Notes under the pieces: model-generated
What the model was told of the DNA's origin: nothing
The model's input: the letters and a program-made list of their open reading frames with translations, nothing else
Databases searched by the model: none
NCBI GenBank assembly: GCA_000720995.1
Contig: JOEL01000017.1
Span: 124,001-188,000 of the forward strand
Length of the DNA stretch: 64,000 bases
Origin: Streptomyces celluloflavus
Lineage (GTDB): Bacteria; Actinomycetota; Actinomycetes; Streptomycetales; Streptomycetaceae
Direction: 5' to 3'
Made by a program: the position numbers and the translations under genes
Part shown: piece after piece, positions 1 through 8,314 of the stretch
Layout: every line of letters begins with the position of its first letter
Numbering within the stretch: position 1 is the stretch's first letter

Positions 1-599
1 TGCGGGCGGACGACGGCGGTTTCGAGGGCGGGCAGCGGCCGGCCCGCAGCGGCCGCGGCAAGATCTTGCTGATCGCGGTGCTCGCGCTGATCGCCATCGC
101 GGCGGGCGTGGCCTTCGCACTCCAAAACGGCGGCGACAAGCCTCCGGCCGTGCCGGACACCTCCAAGTCCCCTTCGCCATCGGCCTCGGTGGACGACGAG
201 ACCAGCGAGCCGCCGTCGGACGAGCCGACCACACCGGAGACCCAGAAGGGCACTACGGGCAGCGACTCGGGCGGCTACACCCGTAGCCCGAACAAGCACA
301 CCCCCAAGCCGCCACCGTCCTCGCCGCCCCCCTCGGAGCCGCCGCCGTCCCTGCCGCCCACCCACGGCAACAACGGCGGGACCTCCAACGGTGGCAACAC
401 CAACGGCGGTAACGGCACCGGCGGCAATGGTTCCCCGACCAACGGCGGCACCGAGAACGGCGGTACGGGCAGCGGCGGGACCGGCAGCGGCGGGACGGGC
501 ACCGGTGGGACCGGAACCGGTGGGACCGGCACCGGCGGAACCGGCTCCACGACCAACGGCACCGCGGACGGCGGCACGCAGAACGGCGCGACCGGCTGA
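1..599 (+). CDS. C-terminal part of a membrane-anchored protein, probably a Ser/Thr protein kinase (5' end outside window)
   Basis: The frame is open from base 3 and ends at TGA 597-599, so only the C-terminus is here. A short basic stretch is followed by one membrane helix (ILLIAVLALIAIAAGVAFAL, bases 63-122). Then comes a Ser/Pro/Thr-rich segment, a proline-rich segment and a long Gly/Asn/Thr repeat tail. A cytoplasmic part, one membrane span and a low-complexity extracellular tail is the usual C-terminal plan of actinobacterial PASTA-less Ser/Thr kinases. From memory, the S. coelicolor gene at this place upstream of the phosphotransferase is a kinase. No catalytic motif is visible in the window, so kinase identity is inference from architecture and neighbours. 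Confidence 0.6.
   Translation, partial: RADDGGFEGGQRPARSGRGKILLIAVLALIAIAAGVAFALQNGGDKPPAVPDTSKSPSPSASVDDETSEPPSDEPTTPETQKGTTGSDSGGYTRSPNKHTPKPPPSSPPPSEPPPSLPPTHGNNGGTSNGGNTNGGNGTGGNGSPTNGGTENGGTGSGGTGSGGTGTGGTGTGGTGTGGTGSTTNGTADGGTQNGATG
459..548 (+). repeat. Six tandem 15-bp units encoding GGTGS/GGTGT
   Basis: Six imperfect 15-bp units lie back to back and encode a five-residue repeat (GGTGS or GGTGT) in the extracellular tail of the upstream protein. Third-base differences between units show it is a coding repeat kept by selection or slippage. It is a likely site of length variation between strains. Confidence 0.85.
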
Positions 600-622
600 G
601 ACCGGCCGACGGACCGACCGAT

Positions 623-666
623 ACGGCGGGCCGGGCACCAGGAACCCCTGGCGCCCGGCCCGCCGT
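623..666. terminator. Strong hairpin between convergent genes
   Basis: A 14-bp perfect inverted repeat (arms 623-636 and 653-666), with further pairing CCAGG/CCTGG inside the loop, lies just past the stop at 599. The next gene converges from the other side (stop at 760). There is no T-run, as is common in Streptomyces; it could serve both strands. Confidence 0.7.
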
Positions 667-759
667 CTCCGTTCCGCCTCCGCACCTGCCGGTCCAGCCG
701 CTCCACAGGGGCGGCAAGCCCCACAGAAACGGCAAGTCGGCCCCCCCGTACCGCCCGCT

Positions 760-1803
760 TCAGCCGGTGAACGCGTCCCGGACCGCGGCGTATTCGCGGG
801 TCCACCAGACCGCCAGCGCGGCCGCCGCCGGGAACTGCGGGTCGGTGCGCAGATCGCCCAGGCGGTAGCGCCAGGTGAGCATCCAGAAGTCGTTGAGCCG
901 CTCCCACCACACCCGGTGCACCGCCGCCGCCAGCTCACCGGCCCCCGCGCCGCTGGCGCCGCGGTAGGCGTCCGCGTACGCCGCCACCTTCGCCAGGTCC
1001 AGCGTGCCGCAGGGGCGGACGAAGAAGATCGCGGCGGCGCGGACCGCCTCCTCGGCGCGTGGTTTGACGGCCAGCCGGTCCCAGTCGACGATCGCGGCCG
1101 GTTCGGTGCCGCGGTAGAGCACGTTCAGCGGGTGGAAGTCGCCGTGCACCCAGCCCGCGGCGGGTTCGGCCCCCGGGGCCGGGCGCCGGTGGGCCTGCCG
1201 CGCCAGCAGGGCCCGGCGCTCCAGCAGCCGGTGCTCGGCCAGTTCGTCGAAGCTGGTGCGCGGGCGGGCACCGCGGGCCAGCACCAGCAGCTCGTCGATC
1301 AGCTCGAAGGTGCGCGCCGGGTCCGCGCCGAGGTCCGCGTACGGCGGCGGGTGCGGGTGCGGTTCGGCCGTCATGACCTGCGCGAGGCCGGTGTGCACCA
1401 GTCCGAGCAGGGCGCCGAGCCGGCGGGACTGGCCGCGGGAGAGGGCGGCGCCGCCCAGGTGCCGGCCCTCGACCCAGGGGTGCAGGGCGTAGCAGCGGCC
1501 GTCCAGGACGGTGACCGTACGGCCGGCCGTGTCGGCGACCGGCGGGGCGACCGGCAGCCCGAGCGCGCCGAGCCGGCGGGTGGCGCGGTGCTGGTGGGCG
1601 ATGGCGGTCCGGTCGCCGTCGAGGTGGTGCTTGAGGAAGTAGCGGCCGCGGGTGGTGGCGAGGAAGTAGCCGTGGTTGAGCAGGCCCTCGGCCACCGGTT
1701 CGCACGACAGCGGCTCCCCGGCGCCGTCGTAGCGGCGCAGCAGGGAGCCGAGGGTGTGCCGGTCGGGCGTCGCCGCCGTCCGGCCTACAGATGAGCGCAG
1801 CAC
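760..1803 (-). CDS. Aminoglycoside phosphotransferase-family kinase
   Basis: 347 aa, GTG start at 1803. The APH/choline-kinase fold is shown by the catalytic loop HGDFHPLNVL (HxDxxxxN) near residue 217 and the metal-binding Asp in IVDWDR about 20 residues later. The N-terminal half has the nucleotide-binding strands (GYFLATTRGRYFLKHH). Members phosphorylate hydroxyls of small molecules (homoserine, choline, antibiotics). The substrate cannot be told from sequence. It converges with the kinase-like gene and stands alone. A TAACAT hexamer 7 nt upstream of the start could mean a leaderless mRNA, since no clear ribosome binding site is seen. Confidence 0.8.
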   Translation of the reverse strand: MLRSSVGRTAATPDRHTLGSLLRRYDGAGEPLSCEPVAEGLLNHGYFLATTRGRYFLKHHLDGDRTAIAHQHRATRRLGALGLPVAPPVADTAGRTVTVLDGRCYALHPWVEGRHLGGAALSRGQSRRLGALLGLVHTGLAQVMTAEPHPHPPPYADLGADPARTFELIDELLVLARGARPRTSFDELAEHRLLERRALLARQAHRRPAPGAEPAAGWVHGDFHPLNVLYRGTEPAAIVDWDRLAVKPRAEEAVRAAAIFFVRPCGTLDLAKVAAYADAYRGASGAGAGELAAAVHRVWWERLNDFWMLTWRYRLGDLRTDPQFPAAAALAVWWTREYAAVRDAFTG

Positions 1804-1827
1804 GCGCCAGATGTTAGATCAACTGTG

Positions 1828-2244
1828 TCATGCCTGGTGGGCATACCGGAGGACCGGCACATCCGAGAGGCGGTGCAGTGTCACGAATTCCGGCTCGATG
1901 CACAGGAAGACCGGCTCGAAGGGCTCTCCGTCGGCCAGCCGCGGGGTGCGGCCGAAGAGGGCGCGTTCGGCGGGGGTGGGCTCGATGATCTTCGCGGTGC
2001 CGGTGAACTGGACGGACCAGGTGTCGCGCTCGTCGCTGTTGACGTTGTCGGCCTCGTACGCGACGACGCTGCCGTCCAGGGCGTGGTGGTAGTTGTACCC
2101 GCGGTGCAGCCGCAGGACCAGCCGGCCGTCGATGACGAGATGCCGGGTGACGGTGGTGAAGGGCAGTGCGCGCATGCTGGCCGACACCCGCCCGTAGGGG
2201 GTGCGGCTCAGCAGCTCGATGGCGCGCGAGTCATCGGTGGGCAT
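1828..2244 (-). CDS. Pyridoxamine 5'-phosphate oxidase-family flavin-binding protein
   Basis: 138 aa from the ATG at 2244. The frame is open to 2322, but that extension is Arg/Cys-rich and unlike the family. The sequence follows the split-barrel plan: RAIELLSRTPYGRVS at the N-terminus, a central HHALDGSVVAYEAD strand pair, then WSVQFTGTAKII. Such small PPOX-fold proteins in actinobacteria bind FMN, F420 or haem and often act as reductases or stress proteins. GGAG lies three to six bases before the ATG, which is close, so GTG 2253 is an alternative start. It is encoded between the phosphotransferase and the NarL-type regulator, all on the minus strand. Confidence 0.75.
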   Translation of the reverse strand: MPTDDSRAIELLSRTPYGRVSASMRALPFTTVTRHLVIDGRLVLRLHRGYNYHHALDGSVVAYEADNVNSDERDTWSVQFTGTAKIIEPTPAERALFGRTPRLADGEPFEPVFLCIEPEFVTLHRLSDVPVLRYAHQA

Positions 2245-2397
2245 GTACTCCACAATGCCCTCGGGACGGCTTCGGAGGTAGAGGCAACAGCCCCGAGATG
2301 GGGGGACATTGGTCCCGATCACCTGGTCGGCGGGGCCGGTCGGCCCGCGGTTCCCGCAGGGCCGTCCGCGCCCGCGCAGTACCCGTTCCGTGCCTGT

Positions 2398-3075
2398 TCA
2401 GCGCCGTTCGGCCTGCATACGGGCGACGTATGCGGCGGCCTGGGAGCGGCGCTCCATGCCGAGCTTGGAGAGCAGGCTGGAGACGTAGTTCTTGATCGTC
2501 TTCTCGGCGAGGTGGAGCCGTTCGCCGATGGCCCGGTTGGTCATGCCCTCGCCGATCAGGTCGAGGATCTTGCGCTCCTGCTCGGTGAGGTTGGCCAGCC
2601 GGTCGTCGCCTTTGGCGTTGTTGCCGTCGCGCAGCCGTTCCAGGACGCGGGCGGTGGCCACCGGGTCGAGCAGCGACTTGCCGGCCGCCACATCGCGCAC
2701 CGCGGACAGCAGCTCATTGCCGCGGATGGCCTTCAGGACATATCCGGCCGCACCGGCCATGATCGCATCGAAAAGGGCCTCGTCGTCGGCGAACGAGGTG
2801 AGCATCAGGCATTTGATGTTCTCGTCCTGGGAGCGGATCTCGCGACAGACCTCGACGCCGCTGCCGTCCGGCAGCCGGACATCGAGAACCGCTACGTCGG
2901 GACGGGTCGCAGGGATCCTGACCAGGGCATCTGCGGCGGTGCCGGCCTCGCCGACCACCTCGATATCCTCTTCCACCGAGAGCATTTCGTGGACGCCCCG
3001 CCGGACGACTTCATGGTCATCGAGCAGGAATACCGTGATTTTTCCTTCTTCGCGCACGCCTCCAGTCTCACACAC
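2398..3075 (-). CDS. NarL/LuxR-family response regulator (DevR-like orphan)
   Basis: 225 aa. The receiver domain (about 14-130) has the acidic pair DD after strand 1, the phospho-acceptor Asp in VAVLDVRLPDG, Thr/Ser in MLTSF and Lys in YVLKA. The C-terminal LuxR-type helix-turn-helix is LTEQERKILDLIGEGMTNRA followed by EKTIKNYVSSLLSKL. No histidine kinase gene is next to it, so it is an orphan. The start is uncertain: GTG 3075 has GGGAAG upstream, while an internal GTG at 3057 has GGAGG only one base away. It lies divergent from the branched-chain dehydrogenase operon, sharing a 310-bp promoter region, which makes control of that operon possible but unproven. Confidence 0.88.
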   Translation of the reverse strand: MCETGGVREEGKITVFLLDDHEVVRRGVHEMLSVEEDIEVVGEAGTAADALVRIPATRPDVAVLDVRLPDGSGVEVCREIRSQDENIKCLMLTSFADDEALFDAIMAGAAGYVLKAIRGNELLSAVRDVAAGKSLLDPVATARVLERLRDGNNAKGDDRLANLTEQERKILDLIGEGMTNRAIGERLHLAEKTIKNYVSSLLSKLGMERRSQAAAYVARMQAERR

Positions 3076-3385
3076 GAAGTCTTCCCGTGCTCCAGTTCAC
3101 CGATATAACGTGCCGTTGTCCCGGCGGCCTGCAACGCTGTGACCTGGAGTTGTTCCCGAGCGTGCGCGATTTACTTGGAAATCCAAGCAAAATCGCAGGT
3201 CAGGGCTGTTTCCGCTTAGGCTTTGACAATGGGTAACGTGCGACGGGCAGGCCACTTCCGGGACGCTTTGTTCCACCCGGATCCGGCCGCGTTCGCACCC
3301 ACCCCGTGCGCCGTATCGGATACCGGGTGAGCCGCAAAACGGCCACCGGCGGACCCCGGGGGCCGGACAGACGGAGGAGCAGCAC
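3076..3385. other. Divergent promoter region, regulator / bkd operon
   Basis: 310 bp without a convincing gene. It must carry promoters for the response regulator (leftward) and for the dehydrogenase operon (rightward). A TTGACA hexamer lies at 3222-3227, but no good -10 follows at normal spacing. A separate inverted repeat at 3174-3187 is listed on its own. Confidence 0.6.
3174..3187. promoter_or_regulatory. Inverted repeat, candidate operator of the bkd operon
   Basis: CTTGGA-AA-TCCAAG is a perfect 6-bp inverted repeat with a 2-bp spacer, in a locally A/T-rich patch about 200 bp upstream of the E1 alpha start. Its form suits a dimeric regulator. bkd operons in other bacteria are controlled by Lrp/AsnC-type BkdR proteins, but none is encoded nearby, so the factor is unknown. 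Confidence 0.4.
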
Positions 3386-4588
3386 GTGACCGTGGAGAGC
3401 ACTGCCCAGCGGAAAACCACCCGCGGCGGCAGCAAGCGGACCACCGCCAAGAAGGCGTCGTCGGCCAAGGCCAAGACCCCCGACAACGCCGCTGACCAGG
3501 TGGAACAGGATCAGCTCGTACAACTGCTGACCCCCGAGGGGAAGCGGGTCGAGCACCCGGATTACGCCATCGACCTCACCCCCGAGGAGCTGCGCGGGCT
3601 CTACCGCGACATGGTGCTGACGCGGAAGTTCGACGCCGAGGCGACCACTCTCCAGCGCCAGGGCGAGCTGGGCCTGTGGGCCTCGCTGCTGGGCCAGGAG
3701 GCCGCCCAGATCGGCTCCGGCCGGGCGCTGCGCGATGACGACTACGTCTTCCCGACCTACCGCGAGCACGGCGTGGCCTGGTGCCGCGGTGTGGACCCGA
3801 CGAACCTGCTGGGCATGTTCCGCGGGGTCAACAACGGCGGCTGGGATCCCAACAGCAACAACTTCCACCTCTACACGATCGTCATCGGCTCGCAGGCGCT
3901 GCACGCGACCGGCTACGCGATGGGCGTGCAGAAGGACGGCGCGGACTCCGCGGTGATCGCGTACTTCGGGGACGGCGCCTCCAGCCAGGGCGATGTCGCC
4001 GAGGCGTTCACCTTCTCCGCGGTCTACAACTCCCCGGTCGTGTTCTTCTGCCAGAACAACCAGTGGGCGATCTCCGAGCCCACCGAGAAGCAGACCCGCG
4101 TCCCGCTCTACCAGCGCGCCCGCGGCTACGGCTTCCCGGGCGTACGGGTCGACGGCAACGACGTACTGGCCTGCCTGGCGGTGACCAAGGCGGCGCTGGA
4201 GCGGGCCCGCACCGGACAGGGCCCGATGCTCATCGAGGCGTTCACGTACCGGATGGGCGCGCACACCACCTCCGACGATCCGACGAAGTACCGGGCCGAC
4301 GAGGAGACGCGGGCCTGGGAGGCCAAGGACCCGATCCTGCGGCTGCGGACGTATCTGGTGGCCGAGGGCGTCGTCGACGACGCGTATCTCGCCGCGGTCG
4401 AGGCGGAGAGCGAGGCGCTGGGCAAGCGGGTGCGCGAGACCGTGCGGGCGATGCCCGACCCCGATTCCATGGCGATCTTCGAGAACATCTATGCCGACGG
4501 GCACGCGCTCGTCGATGAGGAGCGCGCGCAGTTCGCCGCGTACCAGGCGTCGTTCGCCGACGCCGATGCCGTCGCGGAGGAGAACTGA
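3386..4588 (+). CDS. bkdA: Branched-chain 2-oxoacid dehydrogenase E1 alpha subunit
   Basis: 400 aa. GTG start with AGGAG about 8 bases upstream. E1 alpha binds thiamine diphosphate and, with E1 beta, decarboxylates 2-oxo acids and passes the acyl group to E2. The ThDP motif is GDGASSQGD near residue 194, ending in the NNQWAIS segment. The phosphorylation-loop region YRMGAHTTSDDPTKYR is also present. The first 30 residues are rich in Lys/Thr/Ala and lie outside the conserved domain. It is the first gene of a bkdABC-like operon and is followed after 2 bases by E1 beta. Separate alpha and beta subunits, rather than a fused E1, argue for the branched-chain type over AceE pyruvate dehydrogenase. 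Confidence 0.93.
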   Translation: MTVESTAQRKTTRGGSKRTTAKKASSAKAKTPDNAADQVEQDQLVQLLTPEGKRVEHPDYAIDLTPEELRGLYRDMVLTRKFDAEATTLQRQGELGLWASLLGQEAAQIGSGRALRDDDYVFPTYREHGVAWCRGVDPTNLLGMFRGVNNGGWDPNSNNFHLYTIVIGSQALHATGYAMGVQKDGADSAVIAYFGDGASSQGDVAEAFTFSAVYNSPVVFFCQNNQWAISEPTEKQTRVPLYQRARGYGFPGVRVDGNDVLACLAVTKAALERARTGQGPMLIEAFTYRMGAHTTSDDPTKYRADEETRAWEAKDPILRLRTYLVAEGVVDDAYLAAVEAESEALGKRVRETVRAMPDPDSMAIFENIYADGHALVDEERAQFAAYQASFADADAVAEEN

Positions 4589-4590
4589 CG

Positions 4591-5574
4591 ATGACCGTCT
4601 TCGAGAAGATCACGCTGTCCAAGGCGATCAACGCCTCGCTGCGCGCCTCCATGGAGGCCGACCCCAAGGTCCTCGTGATGGGGGAGGACGTCGGCAAGCT
4701 CGGCGGCGTCTTCCGGGTCACCGACGGCCTCCAGAAGGACTTCGGCGAGGACCGGGTGATCGACACCCCGCTCGCCGAGTCCGGCATCGTCGGCACCGCG
4801 ATCGGCCTGGCGCTGCGCGGCTACCGGCCCGTCGTGGAGATCCAGTTCGACGGTTTCGTCTTCCCCGCCTACGACCAGATCGTCACCCAGCTCGCGAAGA
4901 TGCACGCGCGGGCCCTGGGCAAGGTCAAGGTGCCGGTCGTCATCCGCATCCCGTACGCGGGCGGCATCGGCGCGGTCGAGCACCACTCCGAGTCCCCCGA
5001 GGCGCTGTTCGCGCATGTCGCGGGCCTCAAGTGCGTCTCCCCCTCGAACTCCTCGGACGCCTACTGGATGCTCCAGCAGGCCATCGCGGGCGACGACCCG
5101 GTCATCTACTTCGAGCCCAAGCGCCGCTATCACGACAAGTCGCGCCTGGACACCGAGGCGATCCCGTACCCGCTGCACAAGGCCCGGGTCGCCCAGCCCG
5201 GTTCGGACCTGACGCTGGCCGCGTACGGGCCGATGGTGAAGGTCTGCCTGGACGTCGCCAAGGTCGCGGCCGAGGAGGGCAAGTCGGTCGAGGTCGTCGA
5301 TCTGCGCTCGCTCTCGCCGATCGACTTCGACACCGTCCAGGAGTCGGTGGTCAAGACCGGCCGGCTGGTCGTGGTCCACGAGGCCCCGGTCTTCCTCGGT
5401 ACGGGCGCGGAGCTCGCCGCCCGCATCACGGAGCGCTGCTTCTACCACCTGGAGGCCCCGGTCCTGCGCGTCGGCGGATTCCACGCCCCGTATCCGCCGT
5501 CCCGGCTGGAGGACGAGTACCTCCCGGGACTGGACCGGGTGCTGGACGCGGTCGACCGCGCGCTGGCGTACTGA
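4591..5574 (+). CDS. bkdB: Branched-chain 2-oxoacid dehydrogenase E1 beta subunit
   Basis: 327 aa. ATG start 2 bases after the E1 alpha stop, with GGAGGAG inside the end of the alpha gene, so translation is probably coupled. It is the transketolase pyrimidine-binding plus C-terminal domain of E1: VLVMGEDVGKLGGVFRVT, TPLAESGIVGTAIGLALRG, EIQFDGFVFPAYDQI, and the C-terminal VVDLRSLSPIDFDTV. It forms an alpha2beta2 heterotetramer with the upstream product. Length and motifs are normal for the family, so the defect in the operon lies only in the next gene. Confidence 0.94.
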   Translation: MTVFEKITLSKAINASLRASMEADPKVLVMGEDVGKLGGVFRVTDGLQKDFGEDRVIDTPLAESGIVGTAIGLALRGYRPVVEIQFDGFVFPAYDQIVTQLAKMHARALGKVKVPVVIRIPYAGGIGAVEHHSESPEALFAHVAGLKCVSPSNSSDAYWMLQQAIAGDDPVIYFEPKRRYHDKSRLDTEAIPYPLHKARVAQPGSDLTLAAYGPMVKVCLDVAKVAAEEGKSVEVVDLRSLSPIDFDTVQESVVKTGRLVVVHEAPVFLGTGAELAARITERCFYHLEAPVLRVGGFHAPYPPSRLEDEYLPGLDRVLDAVDRALAY

Positions 5575-5590
5575 GGGTTTGAGGAGAACC

Positions 5591-6892
5591 GTGACCATGA
5601 CTGCGAGTACTGCGAACGACCAGCGCTTCCGCGAGTTCAAGATGCCCGATGTGGGCGAGGGGCTCACCGAGGCCGAGATCCTCAAGTGGTACGTCCAACC
5701 GGGCGACACCGTCACCGACGGCCAGGTCGTCTGCGAGGTCGAGACCGCCAAGGCCGCCGTCGAACTGCCCATTCCCTACGACGGGGTGGTGCACGAGCTG
5801 AACTTCGGCGAGGGCGTCACCGTCGATGTCGGGACGGTCATCATCTCGGTGGACACCGACCCCGGCGCCGGGCCCGTGGCACCCGCCGCGGCCCCCGCCG
5901 CCGAGGCGCCCGCGGCCCCCGCCGCCCCCGAGGAGGACGAGGAGCCGCAGGGCCGCCAGGCCGTCCTCGTCGGCTACGGCGCCGCACCGTCCTCGACCAA
6001 GCGCCGCCCGCGCCGGCAGCAGCCGGGCGTACCAGCCCAGCCGGCCGCGCTCCAGGCGGAGCTGAACGGGCACGCGGCGCCGGCCGCGGCCCCCGCCCCC
6101 GCGGCCCCGGTGGCGGCCCCCGCGCCTGCCCCGGCTTCCGTGGCGTCCGCACCGGCCGCCGGCCGGCCGCTGGCCAAGCCGCCGGTGCGCAAGCTCGCCA
6201 AGGACCTCGGCATCGACCTGGCGACGGTGGCCCCGACCGGCCCCGAGGGGATCATCACCCGCGAGGACGTGTACGCGGCCGCCGCCCCGGCACCGGCCCC
6301 GGCCGTCGCCGTCCCGGCCGCCGTCGCCCCGGCGCCCGTACCGGCCGTCGTCTCCGCCGACCGGGAGCGCCGGGTGCCGGTCAAGGGCGTACGGAAGGCC
6401 ACCGCGCAGGCGATGGTGGCCAGCGCCTTCACCGCGCCGCACGTCACGGAGTTCATCACCGTCGACGTGACCCGCACGATGAAGCTCGTCCAGGAGCTGA
6501 AGCAGGACCCGGACATGGCCGGTCTGCGCGTCAACCCGCTCCTGCTGGTCGCCAAGGCGTTCCTGATCGCGATCAGGCGCCACCCGGACGTCAACGCGGC
6601 CTGGGACGAGGCGAACCAGGAGATCGTCTACAAGGACTACATCAACCTCGGGATCGCGGCGGCCACCCCGCGCGGCCTGATCGTCCCGAACATCAAGGAC
6701 GCGGGCACCAAGACGCTCCCCCAGCTCGCCACGGAACTGGCCGAGCTGGTCTCCACCGCCCGCGAGGGCAAGACCTCACCGGCGGCGATGTCCGGCGGCA
6801 CGGTCACCATCACCAACGTCGGCGTCTTCGGCGTCGACACCGGCACCCCCATCCTGGTGTGTAGGCGGGTGTTGCTACGTCATCCCTGGTAG
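5591..6892 (+). pseudogene. bkdC: Branched-chain 2-oxoacid dehydrogenase E2, truncated before the catalytic motif
   Basis: 433 codons from GTG 5591 (GAGGAG at 5580-5585; ATG 5597 is an alternative start). The N-terminal lipoyl domain carries the lipoylated Lys in VETAKAAVELP. Ala/Pro linkers and a subunit-binding domain (PPVRKLAKDLGIDLATVAPT) follow, then the start of the acyltransferase domain. Family homology stops at GTPIL (base 6856), and a foreign [11 protein letters not shown] tail runs to a TAG. The last 60-70 residues, including the HxxxDG active-site motif, are missing and not found elsewhere in the window. The product could still be lipoylated but should not transfer acyl groups. 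It is either a real disruption or an assembly junction. Confidence 0.85.
6757..6856 (+). repeat. 100-bp perfect direct repeat, copy 1 (end of the E2 reading frame)
   Basis: This 100-bp stretch of the E2 gene recurs without a mismatch at 7519-7618. Both copies end at the same base, after ATCCTG, and are followed by unrelated sequence. The element between the copies encodes a Uma2 nuclease. Confidence 0.95.
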
Positions 6893-7452
6893 GTCGGGAA
6901 GCCGGAGGTGTCGATCTTGTAGGTGTCCACGGTGATCACGTCACCGAAGGCGTACGCGGTGCTGGTGGCGTACCGGGGGCCTTCGGGGCCCGGCGTCACG
7001 TTCGACAGCACGGCGCCGGTCCCCTTCCGGGGGTCGACGATGAGGTACCAGGGAATCCCCATCCGGGGGTAGTCGCGCATTTTCCCTGCGTAGTCGTTCT
7101 CGGGGTTGGACTTGGAGACGACTTCGACAACGGCGAAGACGTCGCGCGGATCGACCGCGTCTCCCTCTTCGTCGAGGACGGCCTCGGGCAGCACGATCAC
7201 ATCGGGCCGGCGCATTATGCCGAGGGCTGGATCTTCCACCTCCGCGCCGCTCTGGGCGATGACACCGGGGGTGCTGCGGTCCAGCTGGGCGTTGAGCTGG
7301 CGGGCGATCCGGAAGGCGATGAGCTCGTGCCGTTTGGCGGGGCTCATCATCATGACGATCTCCTTGCCCGAGATTTCCACGGCCCAGATGTCGTCGGACT
7401 CGGGCAGCTGGTCGGCGATCTTTCGTAGGCGGGCATACGTGGTGTCGTTCAT
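6880..7452 (-). CDS. Uma2-family (DUF820) PD-(D/E)XK endonuclease-like protein
   Basis: 190 aa. ATG 7452 is chosen because AGGAG lies 3-8 bases upstream. The frame is open further but runs through the E2 repeat. The restriction-endonuclease-like core is visible: [10 protein letters not shown] (the PD), [11 protein letters not shown] (E-x-V), then [22 protein letters not shown]. Uma2 proteins are common in Streptomyces and cyanobacteria, often in many copies; their target is not established. The gene lies opposite to the bkd operon and fills almost all of the DNA between the two 100-bp repeats, with its stop 24 bases from the first repeat. It behaves as a one-gene insert. Confidence 0.85.
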   Translation of the reverse strand: MNDTTYARLRKIADQLPESDDIWAVEISGKEIVMMMSPAKRHELIAFRIARQLNAQLDRSTPGVIAQSGAEVEDPALGIMRRPDVIVLPEAVLDEEGDAVDPRDVFAVVEVVSKSNPENDYAGKMRDYPRMGIPWYLIVDPRKGTGAVLSNVTPGPEGPRYATSTAYAFGDVITVDTYKIDTSGFPTYQG

Positions 7453-7518
7453 GGCGACTCCTCGCGACAAGTGTGACGCCTCGATTCTATGTGAGGGCCT
7501 CCGGTCCCGAACCGCGAT

Positions 7519-7618
7519 CGCCCGCGAGGGCAAGACCTCACCGGCGGCGATGTCCGGCGGCACGGTCACCATCACCAACGTCGGCGTCTTCGGCGTCGAC
7601 ACCGGCACCCCCATCCTG
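7519..7618 (+). repeat. 100-bp perfect direct repeat, copy 2 (isolated E2 fragment)
   Basis: Exact copy of 6757-6856, displaced by 762 bp. It has no E2 sequence on either side: upstream is the Uma2 promoter region, and directly downstream (7619) begins the reversed stop codon of the RelE/ParE-like gene. Confidence 0.95.
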
Positions 7619-7873
7619 TCAGGCGGCTGTGCTGCCGACCATGAGGATCTTGATCGCGATGGTCCCGTCGTCGATCTCGTAGGTGGCCCGGTAGGCACCG
7701 ATGCGGAGCCGTCGCAGGCCGGTACCGCCGAGCTTGCTGCTGGCGGTCGGTTCAGGGTCGTCGGCGAGCGCGTTGATCGCCTTGACCAGCGGTTTTACCG
7801 CTTCGCCGTCGCGCGCCCTGAGCCGTTTGAGCCCCTCGGCGGCGGCCCGCTCCCAGATGATGGTGTAGTTCAA
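7619..7873 (-). CDS. RelE/ParE-superfamily toxin-like protein
   Basis: 84 aa from a TTG start whose bases overlap the TGA stop of the upstream gene, an arrangement that usually couples translation. The sequence has the RelE/ParE plan: [16 protein letters not shown], a central helix pair ([16 protein letters not shown]), then [20 protein letters not shown] and the end strand IAIKILMVG. RelE-type toxins cut mRNA at the ribosome and ParE-type poison gyrase; which applies here is not clear. Its stop codon abuts the second 100-bp E2 repeat. Confidence 0.78.
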   Translation of the reverse strand: MNYTIIWERAAAEGLKRLRARDGEAVKPLVKAINALADDPEPTASSKLGGTGLRRLRIGAYRATYEIDDGTIAIKILMVGSTAA

Positions 7874-8217
7874 GAGACCGCCGTCCCCATGACGATGGCG
7901 TCGATCTGGCCCTGAGTGGACTTGGGGCCGCCCGCGGCGCGTGCGTACAGGGACACGGCCACGTCGGCGAAGTCGATCGCCGTCTCGCGGTCCTGCGCGT
8001 CCGCTGCCGAGTCCGCCAGCGCCTGCGTCCACCAGTGATTGAGGAACGCTTCGAAGCTGCCGGAGTCGGCCAGTGTGCCCAGCTCCGCGTAGAACGCGGC
8101 ACGGTGGTCGAGGCGGAGTGCCGCGCCGATGGTTTTGACCGCGCGCGGGATGTCCCGGCCCGCGAACCCGGTGGCTTCCCGAGCCTCTGCCACTGCGCGC
8201 TGCCACTCGGCTGTCAT
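7870..8217 (-). CDS. Probable antitoxin partner of the RelE/ParE-like toxin (uncharacterised)
   Basis: 115 aa. ATG 8217 with AAAGGGG upstream. I do not recognise a family. The sequence is mostly helical and acidic to neutral, with no ribbon-helix-helix or obvious helix-turn-helix (segments such as [20 protein letters not shown] and [15 protein letters not shown]). The role as antitoxin is inferred from position only: it is directly upstream of and overlaps the toxin-like gene, in the usual antitoxin-first order. It is longer than typical RelB/ParD antitoxins (70-90 aa), so it may be a different kind of partner. Confidence 0.55.
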   Translation of the reverse strand: MTAEWQRAVAEAREATGFAGRDIPRAVKTIGAALRLDHRAAFYAELGTLADSGSFEAFLNHWWTQALADSAADAQDRETAIDFADVAVSLYARAAGGPKSTQGQIDAIVMGTAVS

Positions 8218-8314
8218 GGTCGTCCCCTTTCGCCGTCCTGCCACGGTAACGCTCCAGGCGCCCTCGGGTTCCGGGCACGGAGCCGATCCTGAGCCTCGGC
8301 CACGGGCCCGCGGG

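Noticed and set aside
391-1794. Long plus-strand open frame opposite the phosphotransferase gene
   Set aside because: It is an Arg/Pro/Ala/Gly-rich translation of the complementary strand of a well-supported kinase-fold gene; such shadows are common at this GC content.
6880-7698. Uma2 frame extended to 272 aa through the second E2 repeat
   Set aside because: The extension is antisense translation of the E2 fragment. ATG 7452 has AGGAG at the right spacing and starts at the conserved N-terminus.
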